NCBI GenBank assembly: GCA_964484205.1
Contig: CAZAEZ010000001.1
Coordinates: forward strand, 1 to 64,000
Reading direction: 5' to 3'
DNA from: M3007 sp964484205
Lineage (GTDB): Bacteria; Bacteroidota; Bacteroidia; Chitinophagales; Saprospiraceae
DNA length: 64,000 nucleotides
The stretch's first letter is position 1, and each line of letters opens with the position of its first letter. Shown here in pieces: positions 35,416-44,238 of this stretch. Under the pieces are notes generated by a model. That model saw only the letters and a list, made by a program, of their open reading frames with translations. It had not been told where the DNA came from and did not search any database. Both the position numbers and the translations under genes were made by a program.

Positions 35416-37266
35416 ATGGCGATTATTGAAACCCTGCAAAAGGCTGTTGCCGCCGCACTCCAACATTATTACGGTGTGGAACTGCCTGCGGAACAGGTTC
35501 AGGTAAATACGACTTCCGCTGAATTTACGGGCGACTATACCGTCGTGGTTTTCCCGTTTGTAAAGTTAGCGAAAAAAGCCCCCGATGTGGTCGGAGCCGA
35601 AATAGGTGCTTTTTTGAAAGAAAAAGTGGATACCGTGCAGGATTTCAACGTCATCAAAGGTTTTCTGAACCTTGAACTCAGCACCGAATACTGGCAAACG
35701 TTCCTCCGTCGGCTGCTATCCAATCCCGATTTTGGAAAGCAGCCGGACAATGGCCACAAGGTCATGGTGGAATACTCCTCCCCGAATACCAACAAACCGC
35801 TGCACCTCGGCCATATCCGAAACTGTTTGCTGGGCTGGTCGTGCAGTAAATTGCTCGAAGCAACGGGTAACCAGGTCGTGCGGGCGCAAGTGATCAACGA
35901 CCGGGGCGTAGCCATTTGCAAAAGCATGCTGGCCTGGCAAAAATTTGGCGAAGGCAAAACGCCGGAGTCCACCGGCATCAAAGGCGACCACCTTGTGGGT
36001 GAGTTTTACGTGCTTTTTGAAAAAAAGTCCAGGGAAGAATATGCCGCCTGGCAAAAAACAGACGCCGCACGCGCCGTTTTTCAGGCTAAAGCCAAACCCG
36101 GACAGCCGGAAGATGCTTTTTTTAAAGATTTTAAAAACAGCTGGTTTAACGAATACTCCGCGCTCGGCGCCGAAGTGCGGGAAATGCTGCTCCGCTGGGA
36201 AGCCGGCGATCCGGATACGGTGGCCCTGTGGAAAAAACTGAACAGTTGGGTGTATGCCGGTTTTGATGAAACGTATGCCAAACTTGGGGTCGCCTTTGAC
36301 AAATTGTACTACGAAAGCGATACCTATCTTTTGGGAAAAGATATTGTCGAAGACGGTTTGCAGAACAAGGTATTTTATCGCAAAGATGACGGCTCCGTCT
36401 GGGTTGATTTGACCGATGCCGGATATGATCACAAAGTGGTGTTGCGGGCCGACGGCACTTCGGTGTACATCACCCAGGATTTGGGCACCGCCCGCAAACG
36501 GTATGACGAACTGGGTTGCGACCGCGTGGTGTATGTGGTGGCCGATGAGCAGAATTACCACTTCGCGGTTTTGTTCGAGGTGTTGAAACGCCTGGGAGAG
36601 CCCTATGCCGATGGCCTGCACCACCTGTCGTATGGGCTGGTGGAATTGCCTACCGGCCGGATGAAAACCCGGGAAGGGACCGTTGTCGATGCCGATGACC
36701 TGATCGAAGAAGTGATCCGGGTGGCCCGGGAGCAGGCGGCGGAACACGGCGCGCTCGACGCAATGAGCCCCGAAGAAAAGGAAGATACCTTGCGGAAAAT
36801 CGCCCTGGGCGCCTTGAAGTTTTTCATCATCAAAGTCAATCCGAAAAAGCGGATGATCTTCAATCCGGAAGAATCGGTAGACCTCCAGGGCCAGACAGGG
36901 CCGTACATCCAATACTCCGGCGTGCGGATCAACGGATTGATGCAACGGGTTGAAAAAGAAAAGGTTGACCTGGCGCCGGCCACTTCCTACACCCGCTTTG
37001 AGGATGCCGAAAAAGAATTGCTCAAGGCGCTGCACGCCTACCCCGATACGGTGAAGACTGCGGCGGCGGAGTACGACCCCTCCCACCTGGCTAATTACAG
37101 TTACAACCTGGCTAAAAGTTACCACCGGTTCTGGCACGATGTGCCGGTGTTCAATGCCGACGATCCGGCGGCAAAAGCATTCCGGCTGCAATTAAGCAAG
37201 GCCGTCGGGCAGGTTTTGGTGTCGGGAATGGACCTGCTGGGTATTGAAATTCCGCAACGCATGTGA
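35416..37266 (+). CDS. argS: Arginyl-tRNA synthetase
   Basis: Class I aminoacyl-tRNA synthetase, 616 residues, charging tRNA-Arg. ATG 35416 (MAIIETLQKAVAAALQ) is chosen: the open frame continues upstream but only over the antisense of fdhD. The N-terminal Add-1 domain (to about 115), the HIGH motif in KPLHLGHIRN preceded by YSSPNTNKP, the LGTARKRYDEL catalytic-domain region and GRMKTREGTVV (the KMSKS-like position of ArgRS) are all present, as is the C-terminal anticodon-binding DALR domain (YSYNLAKSYHRFWHDVPV). Confidence 0.97.
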   Translation: MAIIETLQKAVAAALQHYYGVELPAEQVQVNTTSAEFTGDYTVVVFPFVKLAKKAPDVVGAEIGAFLKEKVDTVQDFNVIKGFLNLELSTEYWQTFLRRLLSNPDFGKQPDNGHKVMVEYSSPNTNKPLHLGHIRNCLLGWSCSKLLEATGNQVVRAQVINDRGVAICKSMLAWQKFGEGKTPESTGIKGDHLVGEFYVLFEKKSREEYAAWQKTDAARAVFQAKAKPGQPEDAFFKDFKNSWFNEYSALGAEVREMLLRWEAGDPDTVALWKKLNSWVYAGFDETYAKLGVAFDKLYYESDTYLLGKDIVEDGLQNKVFYRKDDGSVWVDLTDAGYDHKVVLRADGTSVYITQDLGTARKRYDELGCDRVVYVVADEQNYHFAVLFEVLKRLGEPYADGLHHLSYGLVELPTGRMKTREGTVVDADDLIEEVIRVAREQAAEHGALDAMSPEEKEDTLRKIALGALKFFIIKVNPKKRMIFNPEESVDLQGQTGPYIQYSGVRINGLMQRVEKEKVDLAPATSYTRFEDAEKELLKALHAYPDTVKTAAAEYDPSHLANYSYNLAKSYHRFWHDVPVFNADDPAAKAFRLQLSKAVGQVLVSGMDLLGIEIPQRM

Positions 37267-37302
37267 TTTTTTCAGCTCACGCTGTATCTTGGGCCCCGCC
37301 TA

Positions 37303-37465
37303 AGAGCATATTGGGGATTTTCTCACCGGGCCCAAAACGGTTCTTTTTTCGCCCTTTCTCGCCTTTTTTCAGGCACTTAGCTGGGCTAGGCGCCTGAAAA
37401 AAGGCAAAAAACTGTCAAAAAAAGTCCTCGTTTTTGCCTCCGGCAGAAAATCCCCAATATGCTCT
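37303..37465. repeat. 163-bp palindromic element between argS and fhs
   Basis: Outer perfect 21-bp arms at 37303-37323 and 37445-37465 enclose an inner perfect 14-bp hairpin, 37361-37374 with 37392-37405 (GCCTTTTTTCAGGC). The inner stem could end argS transcription, but the long outer arms are more than a terminator needs. The shape fits a small palindromic mobile element or structured leader for fhs, whose start lies 20 bases beyond. Confidence 0.6.
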
Positions 37466-37485
37466 AATTCAATTAAAATAAAATT

Positions 37486-39162
37486 ATGCTCACGGACATT
37501 GAAATCGCCCAACAAGCGACCCCTAAACGAATTGTTCCCCTTGCCGCCGACAAACTTGAAATCCCGGATGACGCGCTCGAACCATTCGGCCATTTTAAAG
37601 CCAAAGTTTCCCTCGAATATCTCGACAACCTGCCAGACCGCCCTTCCAGCAAACTGATCCTGGTTACCGCGGTAAGCCCCACGCCGGCCGGCGAAGGGAA
37701 AACAACCACAACGGTTGGACTCGGCGATGCACTTTCCCGTATCGGAAAAAAGACGATGATCTGCCTGCGCGAACCCAGCCTGGGCCCGGTATTCGGAATG
37801 AAAGGCGGTGCTGCCGGCGGCGGCTACGCCCAGGTGATCCCCATGGAAGATATTAACCTGCATTTTACGGGCGATTTTAGCGCTATCGGCCTGGCAAACA
37901 ACCTGTTGGCCGCCATGCTCGACAATCATATTCATCAGGGCAATGCACTGGATATTGATGTGCGCCGGGTAAACTGGAAGCGGGTAGTAGATATGAATGA
38001 CCGGGCCTTGCGCGACATTACCGTTGCGCTTGGCGGGATTTCCAATGGGTATCCCCGACAGGATGGTTTCGATATTGTGGTGGCTTCGGAAGTGATGGCT
38101 ATTTTTTGCCTGGCCACATCGGTGTCAGACCTGAAGGAGCGCCTTGGCAACATTGTGGTCGGCTACACCCGCGACCGGAAGCCGGTGCATGCCCGCGATC
38201 TGAATGCGCATGGCGCCATGACCGTTTTGCTGAAAGATGCCATCAAACCCAATTTGGTGCAAACCCTTGAACATACCCCCGCATTTATTCATGGCGGCCC
38301 ATTTGCCAATATCGCTCATGGATGCAATTCTGTGATCGCCACGAAAAGCGCCCTGAAATTGGCAGACTATGTGATCACGGAAGCGGGTTTTGGCGCCGAT
38401 CTCGGTGCGGAGAAATTTTTGGATATAAAATGCCGGAAAGCCGGGTTGCGCCCGGATGCTGTTGTTTTGGTGGCTACGCTGCGCGCCCTGAAATACCAGG
38501 GCGGCGCCGATCTCAAGGATTTGAACCAGGAAAACCTGGATGCCCTGGAAAAGGGAATCGTGAACATTGAAAAACACGTCCGGAATATTCGCGAAACATT
38601 TGGCTTGCCATGCGTGGTGGCGATAAACCATTTCACCTTCGATACCGATGCCGAGATCAAACTTTTACAAGACAAACTAGCGCCACACGGCGTCTCGGTA
38701 GTGGTGTCGAGGCACTGGGCCGACGGTGGTAAAGGCGCAGAAGACCTGGCGCGCGCTGTTGTTGAGGTGACGAATGCCGCCGACAATAATTTCCGGTTTG
38801 CTTACGAGGATGCCATGTCGTTGTGGGACAAAATGAAAGCCGTGGCCACAAAAATTTACGGCGCAGCCGATATTTCAGCTGATGCCAGTGTTAAACGGCA
38901 GATCAAAAAACTGGAAGAAGACGGCTACGGCCATTACCCGGTGTGTGTGGCTAAAACGCAGTACTCATTTTCTACCGATCCGAAAAAACTGGGGGCGCCT
39001 ACCGGCCACGTAGTCGACATCCGGGAAGTACGGCTGGCTGCCGGCGCCGAGTTTGTAGTCATGATCTGCGGGGCCATTATGACAATGCCCGGGTTGCCCA
39101 AAGTGCCGTCGGCAGAAAAAATCGATATTGATGAACAAGGGAAGGTCGTTGGTTTGTTCTGA
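37486..39162 (+). CDS. fhs: Formate-tetrahydrofolate ligase
   Basis: Makes 10-formyl-tetrahydrofolate from formate, ATP and tetrahydrofolate; one-carbon metabolism in the cytoplasm. The 558-residue protein has the ATP loop TPAGEGKTTTT (about 66-76), followed by REPSLGPVFGMKGGAAGGGY, split here at the family signatures PSLGPVFG and KGGAAGGGYAQV, and DINLHFTGDFSAIG. Full length for the family. It runs in the same direction as argS and glnS but is separated from argS by a palindromic element. With fdhD nearby, this region handles formate, but the genes are not an operon. Confidence 0.97.
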   Translation: MLTDIEIAQQATPKRIVPLAADKLEIPDDALEPFGHFKAKVSLEYLDNLPDRPSSKLILVTAVSPTPAGEGKTTTTVGLGDALSRIGKKTMICLREPSLGPVFGMKGGAAGGGYAQVIPMEDINLHFTGDFSAIGLANNLLAAMLDNHIHQGNALDIDVRRVNWKRVVDMNDRALRDITVALGGISNGYPRQDGFDIVVASEVMAIFCLATSVSDLKERLGNIVVGYTRDRKPVHARDLNAHGAMTVLLKDAIKPNLVQTLEHTPAFIHGGPFANIAHGCNSVIATKSALKLADYVITEAGFGADLGAEKFLDIKCRKAGLRPDAVVLVATLRALKYQGGADLKDLNQENLDALEKGIVNIEKHVRNIRETFGLPCVVAINHFTFDTDAEIKLLQDKLAPHGVSVVVSRHWADGGKGAEDLARAVVEVTNAADNNFRFAYEDAMSLWDKMKAVATKIYGAADISADASVKRQIKKLEEDGYGHYPVCVAKTQYSFSTDPKKLGAPTGHVVDIREVRLAAGAEFVVMICGAIMTMPGLPKVPSAEKIDIDEQGKVVGLF

Positions 39163-39209
39163 ATGTAAATTGCCGCAAACATTTTACGTATTGCTGTTTG
39201 GGACAATGG

Positions 39210-39217
39210 TATCTTTG
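39210..39217 (+). promoter_or_regulatory. glnS -7 promoter box
   Basis: TATCTTTG at 39210-39217 is an exact TAnnTTTG match 20 bases upstream of the glnS start. No good TTTG lies at the usual distance; only ATTTTAC at about 39181-39187. Confidence 0.45.
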
Positions 39218-39237
39218 CGCCCACTTTATCCATTTTG

Positions 39238-40923
39238 ATGCCCATGCATTCAGAAAATACGAATAACGAGTCGATTGAATCCCGCAACTTCATTGAAGAA
39301 ATTATCGAAGCAGATTTACGGTCCGGCAAACACACCAGTATTCATACGCGCTTCCCGCCGGAACCAAACGGGTACCTGCACATAGGCCATGCCAAAGCCA
39401 TCTGCCTGAATTTTGGCCTTGCCCAAAAATATGGCGGCAAGTGCAACCTTCGCTATGACGACACCAACCCGTCTGCCGAGGAGCAGGAATATGTCGACAG
39501 CATTCTTGAAGATGTGCGCTGGCTGGGTTTCGAACCGGCCAATGTCTTGTTTACCTCCGATTATTTTCAGCAGTTGTACGAATGGGCGGTCCAACTGATC
39601 GGCGATGGAAAAGCTTACGTGGATTTTTCCACACCCGATGAAATTGCCAAACTGAAAGGTACCCCAACCACGCCGGGGACGCCGAGTAAATACCGCGATA
39701 GCGCCCCGGAGGAGAATCTGGCTTTTTTTGAAAAAATGAAAAACGGGGAATATCCGGACGGACACTGTGTCTTGCGCGCCAAAATTGATCTGGCTTCGCC
39801 AAATATGCACCTGCGCGACCCGTACCTCTACCGGATAAAACGCGCGCACCACCACCGGACGGGTGACAAATGGGCCATTTATCCGATGTACGACTGGGCG
39901 CATGGGCAGAGCGACAGTATCGAGCAAATCACCCATTCGATTTGTACGCTGGAGTTTGTTCCGCACCGCGCCTTATACGACTGGTGCATCGAACAATTGG
40001 GGATATTCCCGTCGAAGCAATACGAATTTGCCCGGCTCAACCTGAATTACACGGTGATGAGCAAACGCAAGTTGCTCCAATTGGTCAACGAAGGCTATGT
40101 GAACGGTTGGGATGACCCCCGCATGCCGACGATCAGCGGATTGCGCCGCCGGGGCTACACACCGGCCAGTTTGCGCGAGTTCGCCAAGCGGGTAGGCGTT
40201 GCCAAGCGTGAAAATATTATCGATGTCGGCCTGCTGGAGTTTTGCGTTCGGGAAGACCTGAACAAAAGTGCGTTGCGGCGCTTTGCTGTTTTGGACCCGC
40301 TTAAAGTGGTCATCACCAATTACCCTGAGGGAAAAGTCGAATGGCTGGAAACGGAAAACAATCCGGAAGATCCGGAGAGCGGAAACCGCGAACTGGCATT
40401 TTCCAATGAACTGTACATTGAGCGGGACGATTTTATGGAAAACCCGCCTCCAAAGTACTTTCGGCTTTCTCCGGGGGGCATGGTGCGGCTCAAATCGGCA
40501 TTTATTATTGAATGCACCGATGTAAAAAAAGATGCCGCCGGGGAAATCGTCGAGATTCATTGCCGCTATGTGCCGGAAAGCCGTTCCGGGCAGGATACCA
40601 GCGGGCTGAAAGTCAAAGGCGTGATTCACTGGCTTTCGGCTGCGCATACCCGGCGGGCGGAGGTCCGATTGTACGACCGCTTGTTTCAGGTGGAAGACCC
40701 GGCAGCAGAGGAAGATTTTAAAAAGGCAGTCAATCCGGACTCCTTGCAAATTCTCCCAAACGCGCAAGTGGAGCCGGCCCTGGCGGAGGCTGTTGCCGGC
40801 GAACATTTCCAGTTCACCCGCCTGGGCTATTTTTGTGCCGATCCGGACACCACGGCAGAATTGCCGGTTTTCAACCGCACCGTTACGTTGCGCGATTCCT
40901 GGGCAAAAATGGCCGGCAAGTAG
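39238..40923 (+). CDS. glnS: Glutaminyl-tRNA synthetase
   Basis: Class I synthetase charging tRNA-Gln, 561 residues from ATG 39238 (ATG 39244 is an alternative two codons on; the TTG at 39235 is unlikely). The HIGH region is RFPPEPNGYLHIGHAKAI, the KMSKS loop is VMSKRKLLQLV, and the tRNA-Gln-type features LRYDDTNP, GTPTTPGTPSKYRD and IDLASPNMHLRDP distinguish it from glutamyl-tRNA synthetase. The anticodon-binding beta-barrels follow to the end. Its presence means this organism charges tRNA-Gln directly, at least in part. Confidence 0.97.
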   Translation: MPMHSENTNNESIESRNFIEEIIEADLRSGKHTSIHTRFPPEPNGYLHIGHAKAICLNFGLAQKYGGKCNLRYDDTNPSAEEQEYVDSILEDVRWLGFEPANVLFTSDYFQQLYEWAVQLIGDGKAYVDFSTPDEIAKLKGTPTTPGTPSKYRDSAPEENLAFFEKMKNGEYPDGHCVLRAKIDLASPNMHLRDPYLYRIKRAHHHRTGDKWAIYPMYDWAHGQSDSIEQITHSICTLEFVPHRALYDWCIEQLGIFPSKQYEFARLNLNYTVMSKRKLLQLVNEGYVNGWDDPRMPTISGLRRRGYTPASLREFAKRVGVAKRENIIDVGLLEFCVREDLNKSALRRFAVLDPLKVVITNYPEGKVEWLETENNPEDPESGNRELAFSNELYIERDDFMENPPPKYFRLSPGGMVRLKSAFIIECTDVKKDAAGEIVEIHCRYVPESRSGQDTSGLKVKGVIHWLSAAHTRRAEVRLYDRLFQVEDPAAEEDFKKAVNPDSLQILPNAQVEPALAEAVAGEHFQFTRLGYFCADPDTTAELPVFNRTVTLRDSWAKMAGK

Positions 40924-41017
40924 CGGAAAAATCGCTCTTTAGTTACTGGAAAACGCCAAATGTTGCCAATCCTGACGAATTCGCAGTAATTTTACGACCC
41001 CCTGATAATTCGAGGGG

Positions 41018-41025
41018 TATCTTTG
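41018..41025 (+). promoter_or_regulatory. -7 promoter box of the anchor-J protein gene
   Basis: TATCTTTG at 41018-41025 matches TAnnTTTG and would give a leader of about 32 bases. It overlaps the 3' side of a small hairpin (ACCCC...GGGGT, about 40998-41018) that may end glnS transcription. Confidence 0.5.
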
Positions 41026-41063
41026 AAATCGTTTAATATTTTTCAACTAAATAAATCTACACA

Positions 41064-42890
41064 ATGAAGCAACTGCTTACAAAATCGCTTCCCCTCCTTG
41101 CTTTCCTGCTGTGTGGGATGATGACTCAGGCACAGAACATTTTTTGGTCTGAAGATTTTACCGACGGTATTCCAGCTGGCTGGACAAATGTTGATGCTTC
41201 CGGACAAGGTTTTGTTTGGGAGCACTGCGCTAACACCGATCCCGGTTGTGCACCGGTGTTCACGGGCGAACAAGCCTTTCAGGCAACTACTGCCTCGACG
41301 GGTTTTGTGCATGTAAACTCCGACGGTGGTCTTTCCGGTCCGCTGCCGCAAAACCATGTCAGTCGCCTGACCACTTCTGCAATTAATTGCACCGGCAAGA
41401 GCGCCGTCTTTATCGAGTTTCAGTCGCACATCGGCACCTATGTGGAGCCGCTTGAAACCAATGCCATCATTCGGGTGAGCACGAACGGAACTACCTGGAC
41501 GGAGTTTCAGCCGTTTCCGGGCTTGATCGAAGCCAACTTTTTTTCGCCAAACCCATACTTTTCCATCCTGGATATTTCATCCGTAGCGGCAAATCAGGCT
41601 ACCGTTTATATCCAATGGCAATGGACGGCCAACTGGGAATATATGTGGGACCTGGACGACATCGTCCTGTACGACGCCAACCCGACGCCGCGGAATGACT
41701 TGTCTATTACGGACTATTTCTACCCGCCCTCCAGCATGGTAACCCCGGTTTCGCAAATTGCAACGGATACCTTTGGCTTTTTCCTTTTTCTGTCGAACGG
41801 CGGCTCTGACGATCAGACCAATGTGGTGGTAAAAGCATCGGTGACTACCGATACCGATGAAGAGATTTTTGCCGACAGCATCACCCTGCCTGTGCTCGCT
41901 GCCGGCGTGGTGGACAGTTTTATTGAACTGACTTCGCAATTCGCTCCTGAACTTCCGGCAGGAAATTACCAGATAAAATATTCCGTTCGCGCTGATTCCA
42001 GCGATAGCCGGCCGGTCGACAATAGCATCAACAGCCGTTTTATTGTAAGTCAAAATGTATTTTCCAAAGATGCCGGTGGGTCCATTACGTCCACCAGCCC
42101 GCTTGACCCCGGCGATTGGTATGCTGCCAATTTGTATCAAATGAGTTCCGGGAGCATGGATAACTACCAGGCATCCCTTGTACAATTTTCGTTTGCAACC
42201 GACCCGGCAGAATTGCCGGTAGCGGACGTTGATGCTACGGTTTTCCTTTTCCGTGTAAGCGACGATGTGTTTTCTGATTTTTCCAACTTCGATCGTTCGG
42301 AATTGATTTCGCCCAGTTTGGAATGGGTTGCCGTAGGGCCGTACGAAGCTCCGGATACGATGCAGAATTTCCTGCTGCAATCCGTTCAACTGCTCGACGC
42401 CACCACATTTGAACCGTTTGTACCGCTCGACAATGGCGCGCGTTACATTCTGGCTGTGGGTTATGCCGGCAACAGCAATGTTACCCGCCATGTATTTGAC
42501 GCTGAAGCCAATACGGCCTATTTTGTTTCAACACTTGTTTTCACCGATCAGTGGTATACCGGTGGCTTTACCGGCCTGAACGCTGTGGCGCGTATGGCTA
42601 TCAGCCTGGTAACCACTACCGACAATAAGCCGCTTCCGGAAACAGCCATGACTGTTTTCCCGAACCCGATCCGCGAGACGCTGAACCTTGGCCTGAATTT
42701 CGATCAGCCGACCAAAGCGACCATCACCATTGCCGATCTTACCGGCCGTGTGATCCGCCTGGAAGACCGCGAAGGCCTGACGAATGACATCCTGACTTAC
42801 CAACTTCCCGAGCTGGCAGTTGGTACCTACTTGGCTCGTATTGCTACTGAAGAAGGTACGCTGACCAAGAAGTTTGTGGTTCAGAAATAA
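41064..42890 (+). CDS. T9SS-exported choice-of-anchor-J domain protein
   Basis: A 608-residue secreted protein of unknown role. A signal peptide (MKQLLTKSLPLLAFLLCGMMTQAQ) is followed by a jelly-roll domain of the choice-of-anchor-J/MAM type (about 25-205: FWSEDFTDGIPAGWTNVD, ending WDLDDIVLYD), two further beta-sandwich regions with DUF11-like character, and a T9SS type A sorting domain (TVFPNPIRETLNLGL ... LPELAVGTYLARIATEEG ... KKFVVQK). Likely a surface adhesin or polymer-binding protein. It shares the N-terminal anchor-J plan with the protein at 44239-46218. Its 3' end runs straight into a long palindrome shared with lpxB. Confidence 0.85.
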   Translation: MKQLLTKSLPLLAFLLCGMMTQAQNIFWSEDFTDGIPAGWTNVDASGQGFVWEHCANTDPGCAPVFTGEQAFQATTASTGFVHVNSDGGLSGPLPQNHVSRLTTSAINCTGKSAVFIEFQSHIGTYVEPLETNAIIRVSTNGTTWTEFQPFPGLIEANFFSPNPYFSILDISSVAANQATVYIQWQWTANWEYMWDLDDIVLYDANPTPRNDLSITDYFYPPSSMVTPVSQIATDTFGFFLFLSNGGSDDQTNVVVKASVTTDTDEEIFADSITLPVLAAGVVDSFIELTSQFAPELPAGNYQIKYSVRADSSDSRPVDNSINSRFIVSQNVFSKDAGGSITSTSPLDPGDWYAANLYQMSSGSMDNYQASLVQFSFATDPAELPVADVDATVFLFRVSDDVFSDFSNFDRSELISPSLEWVAVGPYEAPDTMQNFLLQSVQLLDATTFEPFVPLDNGARYILAVGYAGNSNVTRHVFDAEANTAYFVSTLVFTDQWYTGGFTGLNAVARMAISLVTTTDNKPLPETAMTVFPNPIRETLNLGLNFDQPTKATITIADLTGRVIRLEDREGLTNDILTYQLPELAVGTYLARIATEEGTLTKKFVVQK

Positions 42891-42891
42891 A

Positions 42892-42973
42892 AACCTGACA
42901 GCTCAAATTTTAAAGAAAAAAGCCTGTGCAAAATTGCACAGGCTTTTTTCTTTAAAATTTGAGCTGTCAGGTT
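42892..42973. terminator. 82-bp perfect palindrome between convergent genes
   Basis: Perfect 40-bp arms (42892-42931 and 42934-42973) with a 2-base loop; the tip is GCCTGTGCAA-AA-TTGCACAGGC followed by TTTTTTC on both strands. It begins 1 base after the plus-strand stop and overlaps the lpxB stop on the other side. It works as a bidirectional terminator, but the arms are far longer than usual. Confidence 0.85.
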
Positions 42974-44051
42974 AGATGTCCTCCAGAATAAGCCGGGCAG
43001 CCCGCGCCGATGCGCCGCCGTCGCCCAGTTTTTCCCGAAGTTCCCGGTAGCCCTCCTGTATTGCAGCGGCTTGTTTAGGCTGAAGGATTTCTGACAGGGC
43101 ATCGCGTAGGTTTTGGGTCTCAAGTCCTTCCTGGATCAATTCTTTGATCAGAGGACGATCCAATATCAAATTCACCAGTGAAATGTAGGGCACGTTGACA
43201 ATGCGTTTTGCAATGGCGTAGGAGATTGGATTCCCGGCATAACAAACAACTTGAGGCGTCCCGATAAGTGCCGTTTCCAGGGTAGATGTTCCGGATTTGA
43301 CCAGGGCTGCCGCTGCCCGCCGGAGGATTGGGTAGGTATTGTCTTTTTGCAACTCCACGTTTGGGTGTCCGGTAAGAAATGGTGCATAGAATGCATCCGG
43401 AAGCGACTTTGCTCCGGCAATCACAAAACTGAAATCCGGAAAAAAGGGTGTCACAGACAGCATGACGGGTAAAATCCGCTCCACCTCCTGTCTTCGGCTG
43501 CCGGGGAGCAAGGCAATTCGTTTTTCCGGCGATTCCTGTCTGGTTGCCGCCGCAATAACGTCGAGCAGTGGATGCCCGACGAATTCGGCCCGGATATCAA
43601 ATTTTTCGTAAAACGCCGTTTCAAAAGGAAGAATAACCAGCAATTTGTCCACATCCCTTTTGATCGCTTTTGCCCGCGAACTGTGCCAGGCCCAAAGCTG
43701 CGGCGAGATGTAATAAATCACCCGTATACCCTGTTTTTTAGCCCATTTTGCAATACGCAAATTAAAACCCGGGTAATCGATCAGGACAATAGCGTCGGGT
43801 TTAAACGCAAGGATATCGTTTTTACAAAAGCGAAGATTCCCAAGTATGGTTTTCAGGTTTTTCAAGACCTCCCAAAAACCCATGAAAGCCAGGTCGCGGT
43901 AGTGCTTAACCAGTTCTCCGCCGGCAGCCTGCATCAGGTCGCCACCCCAAACCCGGCACTGTACACCGGGATGTTGTTTGTTGAGTTCTTTAAGCAGGTT
44001 GGACCCGTGGAGGTCGCCGGAGGCTTCTCCGGCGATCAGGTATAATTTCAT
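42972..44051 (-). CDS. lpxB: Lipid-A-disaccharide synthase
   Basis: Joins UDP-2,3-diacylglucosamine and lipid X to make the lipid A disaccharide, at the cytoplasmic face of the inner membrane. The 359-residue protein starts at ATG 44051 (MKLYLIAGEASGDLHGSNLLK, with the family signature GEASGDLHG). Other hallmarks are VLIDYPGFNLR, YYISPQLWAW, VGHPLLD, LLPGSRRQEV and KSGTSTLETALIGTPQVVCY. It shows the organism makes conventional lipid A. The 12 codons upstream of the chosen start fall in a hairpin region. Confidence 0.96.
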   Translation of the reverse strand: MKLYLIAGEASGDLHGSNLLKELNKQHPGVQCRVWGGDLMQAAGGELVKHYRDLAFMGFWEVLKNLKTILGNLRFCKNDILAFKPDAIVLIDYPGFNLRIAKWAKKQGIRVIYYISPQLWAWHSSRAKAIKRDVDKLLVILPFETAFYEKFDIRAEFVGHPLLDVIAAATRQESPEKRIALLPGSRRQEVERILPVMLSVTPFFPDFSFVIAGAKSLPDAFYAPFLTGHPNVELQKDNTYPILRRAAAALVKSGTSTLETALIGTPQVVCYAGNPISYAIAKRIVNVPYISLVNLILDRPLIKELIQEGLETQNLRDALSEILQPKQAAAIQEGYRELREKLGDGGASARAARLILEDI

Positions 44052-44055
44052 GTGC

Positions 44056-44236
44056 CGCGAACATTTTGTTCGCGAAAGTACCACGAACTAAAAGTTCGCG
44101 ATAATTCTTTAAAAAAAAGGTCAAATTAAATCGGGCATTTCCACAAAAAACCGGCAGCCCGCAAATCATCTTGCGGGCTGCCGGGAAAGACTCCTGGGGC
44201 AGTTTAACTGCTGCGTATTAACGAACTAAAAGTTCG
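44056..44236. repeat. Small GAAC/GTTC hairpin repeats around a terminator
   Basis: Three short palindromes lie in the 187 bases between lpxB and the Omp28-like gene: CGCGAACATTTTGTTCGCG (44056-44074), and two identical copies of ACGAACTAAAAGTTCG (44083-44098 and 44221-44236). The last sits right against the stop of the Omp28-like gene. The first lies in the lpxB leader. They look like copies of one small repeat; a regulatory role is possible but unproven. Confidence 0.45.
44151..44184 (-). terminator. Terminator of the Omp28-like gene
   Basis: Perfect 14-bp arms, 44151-44164 and 44171-44184 (CCGGCAGCCCGCAA), 6-base loop, followed on the minus strand by TTTTTTG. A strong Rho-independent terminator 54 bases after the stop. 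Confidence 0.85.
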
Positions 44237-44238
44237 TT

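Noticed and set aside
35716..37191. A 491-codon minus-strand open frame over argS
   Set aside because: It is antisense to a confirmed synthetase with unusual composition (Phe, His, Ile, Gln rich) and no family features.
40924..41063. A riboswitch in the stretch before the anchor-J gene
   Set aside because: Only a small ACCCC/GGGGT hairpin and a promoter box are present; the leader would be about 30 bases, too short for a riboswitch.
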